Part shown: positions 1-14,200 of the stretch, in pieces
Numbering within the stretch: the first letter of the stretch is position 1
Layout of the letters: each line of letters starts with the position of its first letter
NCBI RefSeq assembly: GCF_024713945.1
Contig: NC_134683.1
Location: 2,667,501 to 2,731,500, forward strand
DNA from: Dermatophagoides farinae
Lineage: Eukaryota > Arthropoda > Arachnida > Sarcoptiformes > Pyroglyphidae
Direction: 5' to 3'
Length of the DNA: 64,000 nucleotides
Position numbers and translations under genes: made by a program
The notes under the pieces: generated by a model
Told to the model about the DNA's origin: nothing
The model's database searches: none
The model's input: the letters and a program-made list of their open reading frames with translations, nothing else

Positions 1-2765
1 TTCTTTTTTTTCTTGTTATTTTTGTTGTTGTTGTTGTTGTGTGAGTGGCGCAAGAAAAAAAAATTGCACCAAGAAAAATCAAGGAAGAACAATATTATTC
101 ATTGACATTGGAATATTCTGTCACTCATGTATGGTGATGATGATGATGATCGATGTCATAATTAACCATTAACATCATCGTCATCATCATCATCATGTCA
201 CATGACGAGGAATGATGAGGAAATTCTGTAAGATTTTTTATTGTTAAGAATGAACTAACTTTATCAAATGCTTGAAAGCTATGTGTTGAAAAGAATTAGA
301 GAATATTCTCAATATTCTGATTTATTCATTGAATGGTTGCGGAATGATTTCGAAATTAAACATGCCGCTTTTGACCTCTAAATATTGTAATGTAATTGTG
401 CATGGATTTCAATGAATGACTATTGAATATTTTATCAAAACTTTTTATTTTCTGAATAAAAGTTCCAACAACTGAAAATCTTTGAATAGAAAAAGAAAAA
501 AATTCTTTAGATGCGCGTATGGATACTATTATTCTGTCGATTTGTTAATATTTTCATTGTTGTTGATCAATATGATATGACCTTTCATCATATAATGCTG
601 CTACTATATTCTACATTACTACATTTACTATGATGATGATTTGCACAGACGCATCGATTCTATTGCATCAAGAAAAAAAAGAAAAAACAAAATTTTCATT
701 CAAATCTTGTTGTTGTTTCCGAAAAAAAAGACAGCAAAAACACCCCTCTTCTAGCATCATCATCATCATCATCACCACCACCACCACCACCATCTTTAAC
801 TACCCATCCTATTTTTTTTTTGTTTCTATAAACAAACAAAGAATATTTTCGAGAATATTTTTACTTCGCCGTGTGTATCATTCACATCATCATCCTCATC
901 ATCAAATAACCCGGGTGTCGAAAATTTAAACAACAACCAAAAACACAAGGCTAACAAAACAAAAGCAACAAAAAAAAAAATATAGAATACAGAATTCTCA
1001 TATGTATTGAGTGGTGCGAATTTATGTACAATGTATGTATGTATGCATACATGCACAGATAAAACATGTGCCATCACATTTTGGATAGCTGTCGATTCTA
1101 TATACGGTATAATGTATGTTTGCATGATTATGATGCCGATGATGATGCGGCGGCGGCGGCGACGGTGGCGAATGATGATGATGATGATGATGATGATGAT
1201 GTTAAAGACGTCATTGCATTCAGACATCTTTCATCATCATCGTCATCATTGTCATCATGATGATGCTATCGTAAACCAATTTACGGTACATCTAATTGAA
1301 AATTATATTCATTTTAATTTGGATATATAATTTTATATATTTCAATCAATATAACCAATATAACAATGTGTATGCGTATGTGGGTGGATTCCGTTTTATT
1401 TTTTTTTGTTGTTGTTGTTGTTGTTGTCTCTTTTAAATTTTTTATCATCATCATCATCATCATCAGATTTAAATGTCAAGTGTATAGTTGTTCTATGAAA
1501 ACCATAATCAAAACGATATACCAAAAGAAAAAACCGTACAACCCGATACAAAAAACAATTGATAATCAAAACATTTCCTTTTTTTCTTGTCTGAGTTATC
1601 ACAAAAAAAAAAAAAAAAAAATAATGTTGTTGACGTAATTTATTAATTAGTTGACTGTATCAGGAAAATATTTTTTCTTCCATGGTATCTGATGATTATG
1701 AAGGGAATTTTCATGTCTAAAGATGCAAAAAAACCAAAAAAAAAAAAAAACCTGTATGGTGATGACAAGCAAGTTATTTTGAAAAGTAAAAAAAAATCGT
1801 AAGGATTTATTTTGTCTGTGTGTGTGTCTGTTGATTAAGACAATGAGGTAATCGAAGAAAAAAACTTTGTCATCGATTGATTCATTGAACACATACGCAC
1901 ACGCACACACATCGATCATGAAAGAAAAATAATCAGTCATTTTGCAAAAAAAAAAATTGTCAACAACAATAATGATGATGATTCAATACAATAGGACAAA
2001 GGTCAAAGAAATTATAAGAAAAAAAAATCAAATTCATTTATCCAATAAAGTAGCAATCATATTAATATTGTAACTTTGACATTAAAAATTTATAATCATC
2101 ATCATATGTCCCGTGTACACTTTATTATTATAAATTGGGAAACAAAAAAAAAAAAAAAAACTTTCACTCAATCAATAAACAAACAAACACACACAGACAT
2201 TGGTTTTCAACGTACAAAAACAAGGTATTGCACCATTCTATGATCATCAAACAAAAACCAATGATTAATGCTTCGATTGTTTCATGGAAGTTTTTTTGTT
2301 TTGTTTCTGGCGTACACACACACACACAAACATCGTCATCATCATCATCATCTACAAATCATTTACACTTAAATCATTTTTTTTTTTTTTTGAAATTTTA
2401 CCGTTTTATTGTTAGTTTTACATTGCATTTTGTGGTGTTTGCTTAATAAAATCGACAATTTGTTTCAATTCATTTATCATTACCTTTTTGTAATTGCAAT
2501 TGAAATTTGGCAATGACGATAATGATGGTGATGGTATTTTAATGAATGATGACTATTAATCACGTGACGATTAATTGATTATTCATTGATTTTTTTTGTT
2601 TTGTTTTGTTTTGTGTTTCATTTTCAAATTTTATTTCATCCCGTTGTTTTACCATTGTATTTTATATTTATATTTATATATGAATAAAGGTCATATATGA
2701 TATATTATTATACAACTTGTTGATCGTGGTCGTCGTCGTCGATTATTATAATCGGCCATCAAATG

Positions 2766-2817
2766 AATCGATCGATCAATCAATCAATCAATCAATCAAT
2801 TGATCGACTGATCGATT
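2766..2817. repeat. Tetranucleotide (ATCA)n tract flanked by GATCGAT arms
   Basis: An array of about six CAAT/ATCA units is bounded on the left by ATCGATCGAT and on the right by TGATCGACTGATCGAT. The segment is therefore close to self-complementary and could form a hairpin. Probably just a microsatellite. Confidence 0.6.
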
Positions 2818-3578
2818 GGTTATTTATTTATTTGTTTGTTTGTTTATTGTCCATGGATTTATTTCATTATAATCAGTAGAGATTGTTGTGTTTTTTGTTA
2901 AGAAGAAAAAAAAATTGGCGCAATTGTCCTTTTATTTCAAAAAGAAAAACAACGTGCTCATCAAAATCAAATGTTTATCACATTATTATCATTCATTTAT
3001 TCCAATTGATTCATAGACGACTTTTCTATTGTTTTTGGAACATTTTTGGAACCATATTAGACAATCGAATAAAAATCAATCAATCAATCAATGATCCAAT
3101 CCAAAAATCCAAAAAAACAAAAATCAAAATATCCCGAGGACAATATCCATGGGAATTCTTATAGCGCAATGTATGTTTTAGATTTACACAATTTTTTCAG
3201 ATCAAAAAAAAAACAAAAATTTTCCATCACAAGGGACCAAAATCCAGATCAATAATGATTTGATGATTGGCAAAGATGATCTAGGTGAACAAAAAAAAAA
3301 TCTAGGTTTGTATTTTCTTTCACAATCAAGTTTTTTTTGTATTTTAATTTTTTTTCCATTCCATTTATATATTTATCATTCAAGATATTTAAATAGATTT
3401 TCCATCATCAATCCTAAATAACAACAAATGATAATGATGATGATGATGGCCAATGGCCATTGTTCACATTCACATTCTCTCTCTCTCACACACACACACA
3501 CATGTACGCCGGTGATCTTGTTTTCTCTTTTTTTTCTTTGCTTTCTATTGATTTGACGACCTTTAAGGTTGTTTTTAC

Positions 3579-3581
<3 letters not shown>

Positions 3582-3630
<49 letters not shown>
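3582..3630. repeat. (GA)n microsatellite, about 49 bp
   Basis: Uninterrupted GA dinucleotides, about 24 units, with a short (CT)n and (CA)n run about 80 bp upstream. Serine/leucine or arginine/glutamate repeats in overlapping frames come only from this tract. Confidence 0.95.
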
Positions 3631-3633
<3 letters not shown>

Positions 3634-5352
3634 AAAGAATGAATGAAAAGATAGGTCAAATATTTTTGGGTCGTTTTTTTTGAATGTTTTACCAGTGTGA
3701 GTGCGACAAAAAAAATAATAATAAAATCCAAGAAAACAAAACAAAAAAAAAATGCAAAATTGAATTATCCAAGAGTGGTTGTAGATTTCTTTAGGTGAAA
3801 AGAATTTTTTCATTTTTTCTTGACATCTACCTTTCAAGGTGACTAACACACACACACAAATAGTAGTAGTAGTAGTAGTAGACAAACTTTCTTTCTTTCT
3901 TTGGTTACCGCTCTGTTTGAGGTCAAAGGTAATGTTGAATTCATATGCATAGCTTCATATATAGATAGATCATCATCGATACATTTATATTTGAAATCAA
4001 TTTATTCGATTAGCCTTGGCCTTTTGTATGATTTGTAGCTGTTATCTGTGTGTGTGTGTGTCAATATGTTTTTTATACAATAATCAATGTAGAAAACAAA
4101 AACCTTGGGTTTTGGGTTTCACTTATCTTTTATTTTTCTCTCAATCATTTTGTCGACGAATTTGTTGCTCTTATTTATTCATTATCAAATTGTAAATATA
4201 TGGCTAATCTATTCATAATCAATAATGCAAATTTGAATATTGTACAGAAAAAGAATCCAGAGACAAATTGATGCAAAGAATGATTGGAATTGGAAGATTC
4301 TTTTTTTGGGAAAATTATAGCAAAGACAAAAACAACAACAACAACAACGATGAAGAATAAAGTAGTGATTTTTTTTCAAAAAAAAATAAAAAAAAGCGCG
4401 AATGACCTTTGAAAAATTTGGTTTTTTTTCTCTCTTCTATTTGTATATACGCAGCAAGAATTATTTTTCGTTTTGGCTACAAAATTTTTTGTTGTTGTTC
4501 GATATCGTTATACATTCCGATACGCAAAATAAAAAATGAATGTAAAACAACAACAACAACAACAACAACAACGAATAAACGAACAACAAATGAAAACTTA
4601 TCGACATCTAGATGATCGTCGTCAAGTCGTCGTCTTCTTGATCGCGTTCGTCTTCAAATGACTTGGACGGTATGACCTTATGGATGATAATGATGATGAT
4701 GATGGTGGTGGTGGTAGATTGAATGATTGTATTGATATATACCTATGGTGTATGTATGTATGTATGTATGTAATATTCGCCCACGAAATATTTTGTCCAG
4801 TATGATTCAGTTTTTAGTTTAGTTTAGTTTAGTTTTTTTTTTGTTGATTTTCATTTTCTCTCAAGCTCATATTTTTCGATTCAATTCATACAGCTCATAT
4901 AAATAGTAGTAGAATAGAATGATCGACAGAATGAATTGTGAATATTGAAAAAAAAGATGAATAACTGATAGTGAGTAAACAACAGAGAGAAAAAGAGAGA
5001 GAGAGAGGGAGAGAGGAAGAAAGAGGGTAGCCTTAAACACCAAATAACCACCGCCGCGTAAGCTATATGGTTGAACCAATACAAATCAACCAGACAAAAA
5101 GAAAAACAAAAATCAACACAAATCTGTCGACAAACAACAACAAAGATGACGACGACGACGACGATAACCTTCCAAAAGAAAAAAAAACGATATAATTGTG
5201 AATAATGGCAACAACAAGGATGATTTTTTTTTGTTTTTTTTAGATTTGAACAAAAAAAAACAACAACAACAACAACAAGACAAAGTTTAAATAAAGTTCA
5301 AGACCTAGAATTTTTTTTCAACACAAAAAAAGAAAGAATTTTTCATTGTTTT

Positions 5353-5384
<32 letters not shown>

Positions 5385-5385
5385 G
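5353..5385. repeat. (TTG)n microsatellite
   Basis: Eleven uninterrupted TTG units. It represents the AAC/TTG trinucleotide class that recurs dozens of times in the window. Confidence 0.9.
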
Positions 5386-5911
5386 ATCAATCAATCAAGG
5401 TAGTCCATAGGTCGAAGACCAGTGAGTGAGTGAAATGGCTTCAATTCATGGATATTATTTGTCGTTTGACTGGATATTGTACGTTTTTTTTTTTTTTTTT
5501 TTTGGTTGAAATTTTTTAATGTGTGGATGAATGACGGAACATTCCATAAATTGGTAATGATCCTATAGGATGGAAAGAATTTTCTGTATACACGAATGTG
5601 TATGTTTATCTGAATGTATGCTCTAATTTGTGGTTCAAATTGCCGACATTATGACGACAACAACAACTGAAAACGATGACTATGATGAAAAAGTAGACCC
5701 GGTCTTGTTTTTTTTTCAGCATGTATTCATGTGCATGTATCATTGATGGACAATGTCCGACAATTGTTAGGTAGACTATTGACCGCAACAACAACAACAA
5801 CAACAAAAACAAAATCAAGATGTAAAATGCGATTGTGAAGTAGAGAGAGAGAGGTGAATCAATCAGCAGAAGCTAAAGAAATGTTTTCACATTCTCAATA
5901 GCAATTGGCAA

Positions 5912-5913
<2 letters not shown>

Positions 5914-5944
<31 letters not shown>
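5914..5944. repeat. (CA)n microsatellite
   Basis: About 15 uninterrupted CA units. Similar CA/TG tracts recur across the whole non-coding part of the window. Confidence 0.9.
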
Positions 5945-5947
<3 letters not shown>

Positions 5948-6300
5948 TTGATAATGAATACTTTGATCATCCTTTATATGGTAATTTTTTTTTCTAAATC
6001 ATTTTCTTCCTCCCTTTAACCCCCGATAGTTGATTAGCCATTTTGGTATTTTGATTCAACGATAACCAATAATCATTATCAAATTAGCTTAAAAATTTGT
6101 CATTTCCGTTTTTCAATTTTTTTCTTTTGACCGTTTTTTTTTCACCATTGTTTTTTTTCGAGTTTTGTAATTCGCATTCGTTCATCATTCATCATTAATC
6201 AATATGGCCAATAAAATGATGAAGAAACAAAAAAAAACTTGTTATTATTTTTTTTTCACACAAACAAATACAACAACAATAACAAAACGAAACAATTTGG

Positions 6301-6331
<31 letters not shown>

Positions 6332-8065
6332 CCAAATAAAAAAAAGTCGTTCTAAAACAAGAATCTCATCATCATCATCATCAAAATGTTGATCTTGTGT
6401 GAATGTGGTTCATATGTTGTTGATGATGATGATCTTGTTGCTGTTGTTCTTAAAGTTTAACTTGAAAATATTTTTATTCTTTTTTTTTCATTTTATTTCC
6501 ACATTTTTTTTCGTTGTTGTTGTTGTTGTTGTTGTTGATCGGTTGGTTGATTCTCGTTCATTCATTTTTGTAATTTGTTGTTCACATTTTTTCACACATA
6601 CACACACACACACACACACATGTCTTTGTCGATAAGAAAAAAAAATAAAAATAAAAATAAAGTAAAAAAAAACTAGAACTAAAACTGGATCTACTGTGTA
6701 TGTGTGTGTGTGTGTATATTTAAAAGATTTGTAACCTGTTGTGTGTGCTGTAAGCCTTAGAATCTGATTTTTTTTTTGCTTCATTTTGATAGTTGCTAAT
6801 TGTTTGAAGTATATTACCTTATACAACAAGAAAAGTTGTTATTGTTTTTTTTTCTCTCTCTCGGTATGTGTGTGTGTGTGTGTGTGAGGTTCGAGAATCG
6901 CCATTTATTTGTTGTTGTTGTGGTGGTGATGGTGGTAGCAAATGATGATGATGATGATGTTGAGAGAATTTCATCTTTTTTTTCAAAAATCGATTTCGGC
7001 GGCAATTGAATTTTTTTTTTTTGAAAACAAAAATCCTAAATTCATAGTTCATGAAAGAGAAAAAACGAGGTGGAGATTTTCTCTATCTTTATCTCTCTCC
7101 CTCTCTCTAATGATAATGATGATGGAGGCGGTGGTAGCAATGATGATGATGATGATGATAATGGCAAGATTCATGACTATTTTAAATTTTTTGTTTTGTT
7201 TTGTTTTTTTTTCTGGTGAAAAATAAAATTCAATCGTTCATAGAAATAATTTCTTTTTTTTCTTTTTTCGAATTTTTGCTATGGATGAGAAATTATTGGT
7301 TAAACTAAGTGTAGAATAATGGCATTTGGTTGATTTTTGATTTTTTTTGTTGTTGTTGTTGTTAACCATCATGCTTATCATCCACAGTGATTTAATGTGA
7401 ACAATTTATGTATCGTACAAATGAATATAATAAAATGGATTCGGTATATATCTATCATTTAAATCTTGTTCAACCAAAAGAAAAAAAAAAGAAAAAAAAG
7501 TTCATCAGCCACGACCGATGCCACAACAACAACAACAACAACCACCACTACTATCACCACCACCAACAGAGTTCGAGGGTCGAGGGTCTTTTTTTCTTTG
7601 ATTTGATCGAATATTATTCATCACCATATTATGAACGACATCATCATCATCATCATCAAACATTATCATGACCGAATAGAAGAATGGATGAAAAAAACCC
7701 ATGAAAAAAAACAAGAAGAAGAAGAAAAAAAATTTATTCGAATCCATAAACATTCAATATCGTTATATATATAAAGAAAGAGAAGAATCATCATCATCAT
7801 CATCATCAACAACAACAAAAAATGATGATGATCATCATCATCATCATGGCCACTTTGATCTGATCGAAACAATTTCGATCATCATCATCATCATCTCTCA
7901 TTCAATATATACATAGCAATGATCATGGCCACGATGGTGGTGGTGGTGTTGGTGGTGAAAAGTCATCGTTGGAAAAAAAAGATAATAAAATGGATAACAT
8001 CAAAACAAGAACAACAACAACAACAAGAAGAATTCTTTTTTTTTCATAGTTTTGTTCAGGTGTCT

Positions 8066-8097
<32 letters not shown>

Positions 8098-10654
8098 TCG
8101 ATTGTATATATAATGGTTGAATTGAACTGGTTTGAATATAAAAAGAAATATAATTTTTCTTTTTTCTTTTTTTTTCTTCGTTTCGGTGAACTTTGGATTT
8201 TTTTTTCCATTTGGTGTTTGTTGGTTACCCCTAGGAATATTCGAGGAATTATCGTTTTTTTGTAAATGAAAAAAAAACGATAATAATAATGATTAAGATG
8301 GTTAGATAACCAAAAAAAAATAAACGACGATGATGACAACAAAAAATATTTTACAACGAAAAAAATTTTGCCAATTTTTTTCCAGTTTTTCGCGCCACAA
8401 TGAATTTTTAAATTATAAACAACCAATAGAGGTCGTTAGTGGTACTATATATATACACACACACACGAGAAATGAAATAAATATAAATAAATAAATCACA
8501 CTTGAAAGAAGCGCGAAATTTCTCTTGATTTTTCTCTTTTCCATTCATATTACCATCATCATCAACATCATCATCAACAATGCATCAATCGACCCTTGTT
8601 GTTGTTTTGTATTGACCCTATGATAATTCTATTGTGGCTTTTTTTAGGTTCATGACATCTGTTTTTATTATCATCATCATCATTATGTTGTGTTTTCACA
8701 AAAAAAAAATGATGATACCCAAAATGACACATGGATGACACCAATCTATAGTGAGAAAGAAAAAGAGATAGAGACAACAGGATGGTGGTGGTGGTGATGG
8801 TGGCCAACAGCAGACTTAAATGGCCAGAAAATGACAGATTTTTTTTTCTTTTTTTTTATTTTTGCAACCATCCATCCATCCATCTCTGTTTCAAGCATCA
8901 TTCACAGATCCATTCTTTTATTATTCATTCATTCAGCAAGCTATTTAAGCTTGATGAATAAAACTAAAAGTGTGAGAATATTGAGATGATGATGATGATG
9001 ACGATATGAGACCAGAGTCAAAATGAAAATGAAAACGCAAAAAAAAAGATTTAAACATCAAGATTGTTATAATGGTAATAAAATAACAACAACAACAACA
9101 ACAACAATCATTGTATCGGTTTTGGTTTTAGGATGCTATGCTATATATATATAAGTGTCTGTGTCTTTGCCTGTGTGTGTGTAAACTTGGTCGCACGAAT
9201 AATTTTTTTTTGACGATGACTATGACGACGACAACGACGACAATAATGGTGGTGGACACACAAAATCATCATTTATAAATGTGATGATGATAATAATAAT
9301 ATTGGCATCGTCCATGGATTTTTATTTTTCATCATTCTCTCTATGTCTGTCTGTCTGTCTATCTATCTTTATCGTTTTAGATACAATTTCGAAATAAAAC
9401 AAAAAAAAAAAAATCAACTTGTCTGTTGTGTTTGTGTGTGTGTATAGCTGTTTAGATGAATAGTTTCAATATGAGCATATGGTATTTCCTTTTTTTTGTT
9501 TTTGTTTTTGTTAGTTCAGTTTTGTTTGACTTGAAATTATGTTCCTTGTGTGATCGACACTGGTTTCCTTTTCTTTTTCCTCACCCCACCATTCATCTTT
9601 ATTCTGGTTTCTGTTTTTTTTTTGTTTTTATTCTTTCCTGTCGATGATGATGATGATGATGATGGTAGTGTTGGTTCTGGCGATGGTCAAATGAATTTTC
9701 TTTTTTTTTTTGCAAATCCATGTTTGTTCAATGAAAAACCTATTTTTGATCGTTTATTTCTCGACCTTCTCGGATCAATGCTAGTGAATCCTTTGGTCGT
9801 CAATTGAAACTAAATAATAAATGATGTAAAATAGAAAAATGTTTTGGCTCTCCAGAAACCAGTAGAATCGAGTTGAATTGTAAAAAAATTTATTTTATTG
9901 AAAAATTTAAAAAAAATATTCTCATTGACGTAAGTTTCAGTGAAAAAAAATGGAAATTATCATCATCATTGTCATTGTCGTTGTCCAGGTAACTGGTGAT
10001 TTTGTGTGATGGCTACAACAATGGTGACGACGACGGCGACGACAACCACTTAAATCATTCGTGCACAAGAATTTGTTTGATATTCAAAAAGAAAAAAATC
10101 AATTCTTTCCTGAAGAATTTCCTGCTTTATCAATGATCAAAAGGAATACAAAAAAAAATTCTACAGAAATGAATCGATTCATTTAATCATTGTCATTGTT
10201 TGAATTTCAATATCAAAAGAAAAAAAAATTACCGTAAACCTGAGAATAAGACCACATGAATATTATTATTCGTGAAACAAGAGAAAAATGAAAATTCTCC
10301 ATAAAAATTTGACACTGAAGACATATGATGATCATTGATTACAAGGTTAATTCTATTGGATCAATGATCGTTTTGTGCGAGAAATATAGAAAAAAAAAGA
10401 ATTTTTCGACCACAATAATACATCTATGACAATGTTTTATTTATATAACAGGATCTATTTCACCTAACCTATTTCAAATGAACAACAACAACAACAACAA
10501 CAAAAACAAGAAAAAAAATACCTAACCAACATCAGATGCTTGGCTATATGCTGATGATGAAAAATCAACACAAACTGTAAACACCATACCTGGAACCAAT
10601 TCATCAGACTTGGCTATGTTATGCTGAACAATGATAGAGAGAGAAAAAAAAATC

Positions 10655-10887
10655 TCACCAAAATATTGAATGAATGGAATGGTGAAACTATTTTTTTTTA
10701 AATCAAAAATTTATTTCAATGTAGGCCACAAACTATTTGACGATGTGTGTTTGTGTGTGTGTGTGTGTATCCATTGTAATCATTCCATTTTATTGTAGTG
10801 GCAAATCATTTCATTCATCATCATCCATATAGCTATTGGATGTCAATTTCGTTTTCTCTTTGTAAAATTGCAATTCAAACATACACA
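10655..10887 (+). repeat. Diverged tandem duplication, copy 1
   Basis: This copy runs from a TCACCAAAATATTGAATGAA start to an ATTCAAACATACACA end. It shares nearly all of its unique sequence with 10985-11266, in the same orientation and 330 bp downstream. Shared blocks include TGTAGGCCACAAACTATTTG, ATCCATTGTAATCATTCC and TAGCTATTGGATGTCAAT. It lacks four short segments present in copy 2. There is no coding potential. Confidence 0.9.
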
Positions 10888-10984
10888 TGCACACACACAC
10901 ACATAAACACCATCATTTGAGTGAATGAAAAAAAAGAGCCATTGAATTAACAAAAATAGAAAGGGAGAGAAAAAAAATAGATAT

Positions 10985-11266
10985 TCACCAAAATATTGAA
11001 TGAATGGAATGGTGAAACTATCACCAGGTTTTTATTTAAATCAAAAATTTATTTCAATGTAGGCCACAAACTATTTGACGATGTGTGTGTGTGTGTGGCT
11101 TGAGCCCTTATCCATTGTAATCATTCCATTTTATTGTAGTGGCAGAGAACGTCAGTGTTAACTTTCATTTGCCGATATCGTCATCATCATCATCATCATC
11201 CATATAGCTATTGGATGTCAATTTCGTTTTCTCTTTGTAAAATTGCTGAAGATTCAAACATACACA
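10985..11266 (+). repeat. Diverged tandem duplication, copy 2
   Basis: Direct repeat of 10655-10887. Relative to copy 1 it carries extra segments: CACCAGG after the first block, GCTTGAGCCCT beside the TG run, about 35 bp after TTGTAGTGGCA, and TGAAG near the end. The point sequence is nearly identical outside these indels and the TG and CAT repeat lengths. That pattern suggests a recent duplication followed by a few discrete indels. Confidence 0.9.
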
Positions 11267-14200
11267 CCCACACTTCAATACACTTAAAGATAATTTTGAT
11301 GCTGTAGTAAATCGATAAACAATCAAATAATAATCACAAACAAATTTGAATGAAAAATAAAGTGAATTGAAATAATATGAATCCAAAAGGGATAAAAAAA
11401 ATTTGGCTTTTTTTTATAGATATTCAACAAAATGGATCATCATCATCACCAGGCAATTTGGCTGCAAACAATTCCATCACCAGGTATCATTCATATTCAA
11501 CTATCAATTTTGTTTCTGTTGACCGGTTTCAAAAGATTCATGGATTCATTTTTTTTTTGGCTATTTTTTTCATCCAATTGTTTTTTGGTCAACATTTTCA
11601 ATTATTTTGACAATTCATAGGATTTATTAAGTTTGCTTTTGTAGCAAGAATTTGCAAATATTTGTAATTAGAAAAAAAAGGAAACAATTTTTCATTTGTC
11701 CTTGTATGATGATGATCATCATCATCGCATCAAATCACATCACCTGGTGGTAATATCCATACAAATGAATCAATAAACAAACAAAACTACAAAAATTGAA
11801 CTAAAATACACAAATAAAGAGTACACAATGGACAAATAGTTTTTTTTTTCGCGTTATTAAACGTCTGTATTCTTATATATTTGGATATGACTAATTGGGA
11901 CACAATACAGAAGACGTACATAGCCAGACAAATACACAATAGATTCACGCCACTAGACAGCTAGTGATCTTTCTCTTTATCATCATCATCATCATCATCA
12001 TCATCGTCGTCGTCGTCGTCGTCATCATCATTTTTCATGTTAAATTGAACTGATGCTCTGATTATTATCTCATAATAATAATAATAATAATACAAACACC
12101 ACCGCCACCGCCAACAACAAAAAACATCAACAACAACAACGACGACAAGTAACAATAAAAAACTAACAACAACAACAAAAAAATGTGACGATCAAGTCAA
12201 AAAAAAAAATTGAATGCAATGAACGAATAATGAACCGTTAACCAAGTCAAAAAAAAAATGAACTGATAGATTCAACATTTCTATTAGATAGAGAGATTGG
12301 CGTGCGTCCTGGATATATAGACTCTCTCTCTCTCTCTCTCTCTACAGAGAGAGACAACACATGAATGAATGAATGATCTCTTGATTTTTTTTTTGTTTCT
12401 ACCTGTTTAGATTCAACAAAGAAAAATTTACTGGATCCATACGTTTTTTTTTTGATATGTGAATGTCTATGTGTGTCCGATCATTATTGATTGTTGTTGT
12501 TGTTGTTGTTGTTGTTTTTATGGAGTACAATTTTTTTTTCTTTCTCCTTTCTCCTTTTTTTTCTTTCATAATACATGACACATACGTACACTTTCGGTCT
12601 CGTACAAGCAAAAGAAAAAAAAACAAAAAACGCATCTCAAATCTCAAATATTCATCTTTCATTTGTATTGATTTTTTTTCCTTTTGGGATTTTCTTCTAT
12701 TGTTGTTGTTGTTGTTGTTGTTGTGGTTGTTGATTTTTGTTTCACTTACTTTGAATCGTCACATCGTTTTTTTTTTGTTTTGTTTTGTTTGAGCCAAGTT
12801 GGCCAAGCATCAACAAAAAAAAAGCTTGCGCGGCAAGCCAATATACATTATTATGTGTCGGTATATGCGTGTATTATTTATCTCTTCCGTGGTCACCACC
12901 ACCACCAAGTCAATCAAAGTATTAGTGAATGAAGAAGTAAAATATTCGAATTTTTTTTTACTTCAATTATTATTATTATCATTATTTTCACTATCTGTAA
13001 AGATATTTTTTTTCTTTCTCTGTCCGTTCATTTACTGTCTTGGATCTGTCTTGTCCACTGTTGGAACTTTATTTATTATTCACCTTAAGTGTGTGTGTAT
13101 AAAAGAAGCGCCCACAATATCGGTATGATGAAGATAGAAAATAAAAATCTATTGTTATCAACTGTTGGCGACATATACGCTTCCGCTTGTTCCACTATTT
13201 ACACACACACACACACACACAATATCGACCAATTTTTTCATATATGGTTTTAAAATTTTCATATTTTTTTTTCTCTAAAAAAGTTGTTGATTTAACTTTT
13301 AAAAAAGGTCTTTTTTATTCTTCAAAAATTAATTTATGATAATGATAATGGCTGTGGTGACAAAACAAATAAACAAAAAAATTGGATCATACCGGATGAA
13401 CATGTGAATTTTTTTTTTGTTTTGTTTCTATCTCTTTGTGTATGTTTAACACTTTCGTACTTTGGATAAATAGACACACACACACAAACAATCATTCAAA
13501 GATGATAATGTTGATGATAATGGTGATGATGATTTGTGAAAAAATGAGAAACAAGAAAATTATCATTGATCGATCCATTAACAACAACAACAACAACAAC
13601 AAAATTTGGTTCTATTTTTTTTTCTCATCCATTCACTTTTACTTTTTCTCTTTTTTTTTCTTCAGCAAAAAAAAAATTAAGTACATGCGATCGTTGATCG
13701 TCGATACAAACACACACACATACACCATAACGAAGTAGGCTATTCTCCTACATCTATTATCGGCCAAAATTATGGATCAAAAAATAGCCTTTATTTGATT
13801 TTTTTCATACAATCGGTCAATGAAATATATATTCGATGAACAATTTTTGTACCGGATAATGTACCCGAAAAAAACAAACCAAAATACATAATGTTATTTA
13901 AACGTACTGGTCAGTGAAAAAAAAATCAATCAAAAAATAATGATTGAAAAGAAAAGAGAAAATAACTGGCCCCGTTGGAAACAAACAAACATGTACGGAA
14001 ATCAATGAAACGAAACTTGTGTTTATTTGTATCGTTGTCATAATTTTTTTTTTGCCTGGTGTGCAATGAATTTTCGAATAATCAATTTCTTGATTACAAA
14101 AAAAAAAACAAAACATCATCATCATCATTAATGATGAAGCAACAAGTTGACAAAAAAAAATTGTAAATGAAAAAAAAATTCAGGTAAATTTTTTTTCAAC

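Noticed and set aside
630-9807. Many open frames of 60-170 codons rich in D, M, V, S, T, H, F or K
   Set aside because: They read directly through trinucleotide, dinucleotide and poly-A/T tracts, occur on both strands at the same place, and show no conserved motif.
11377-11620. Two overlapping open frames with partly complex sequence
   Set aside because: No motif, no splice context, and overlapping frames of equal length; likely chance next to the tandem duplication.
12321-12355. CT tract followed by GA tract as a possible terminator or regulatory hairpin
   Set aside because: It is a simple microsatellite that happens to be self-complementary, with no adjacent gene.
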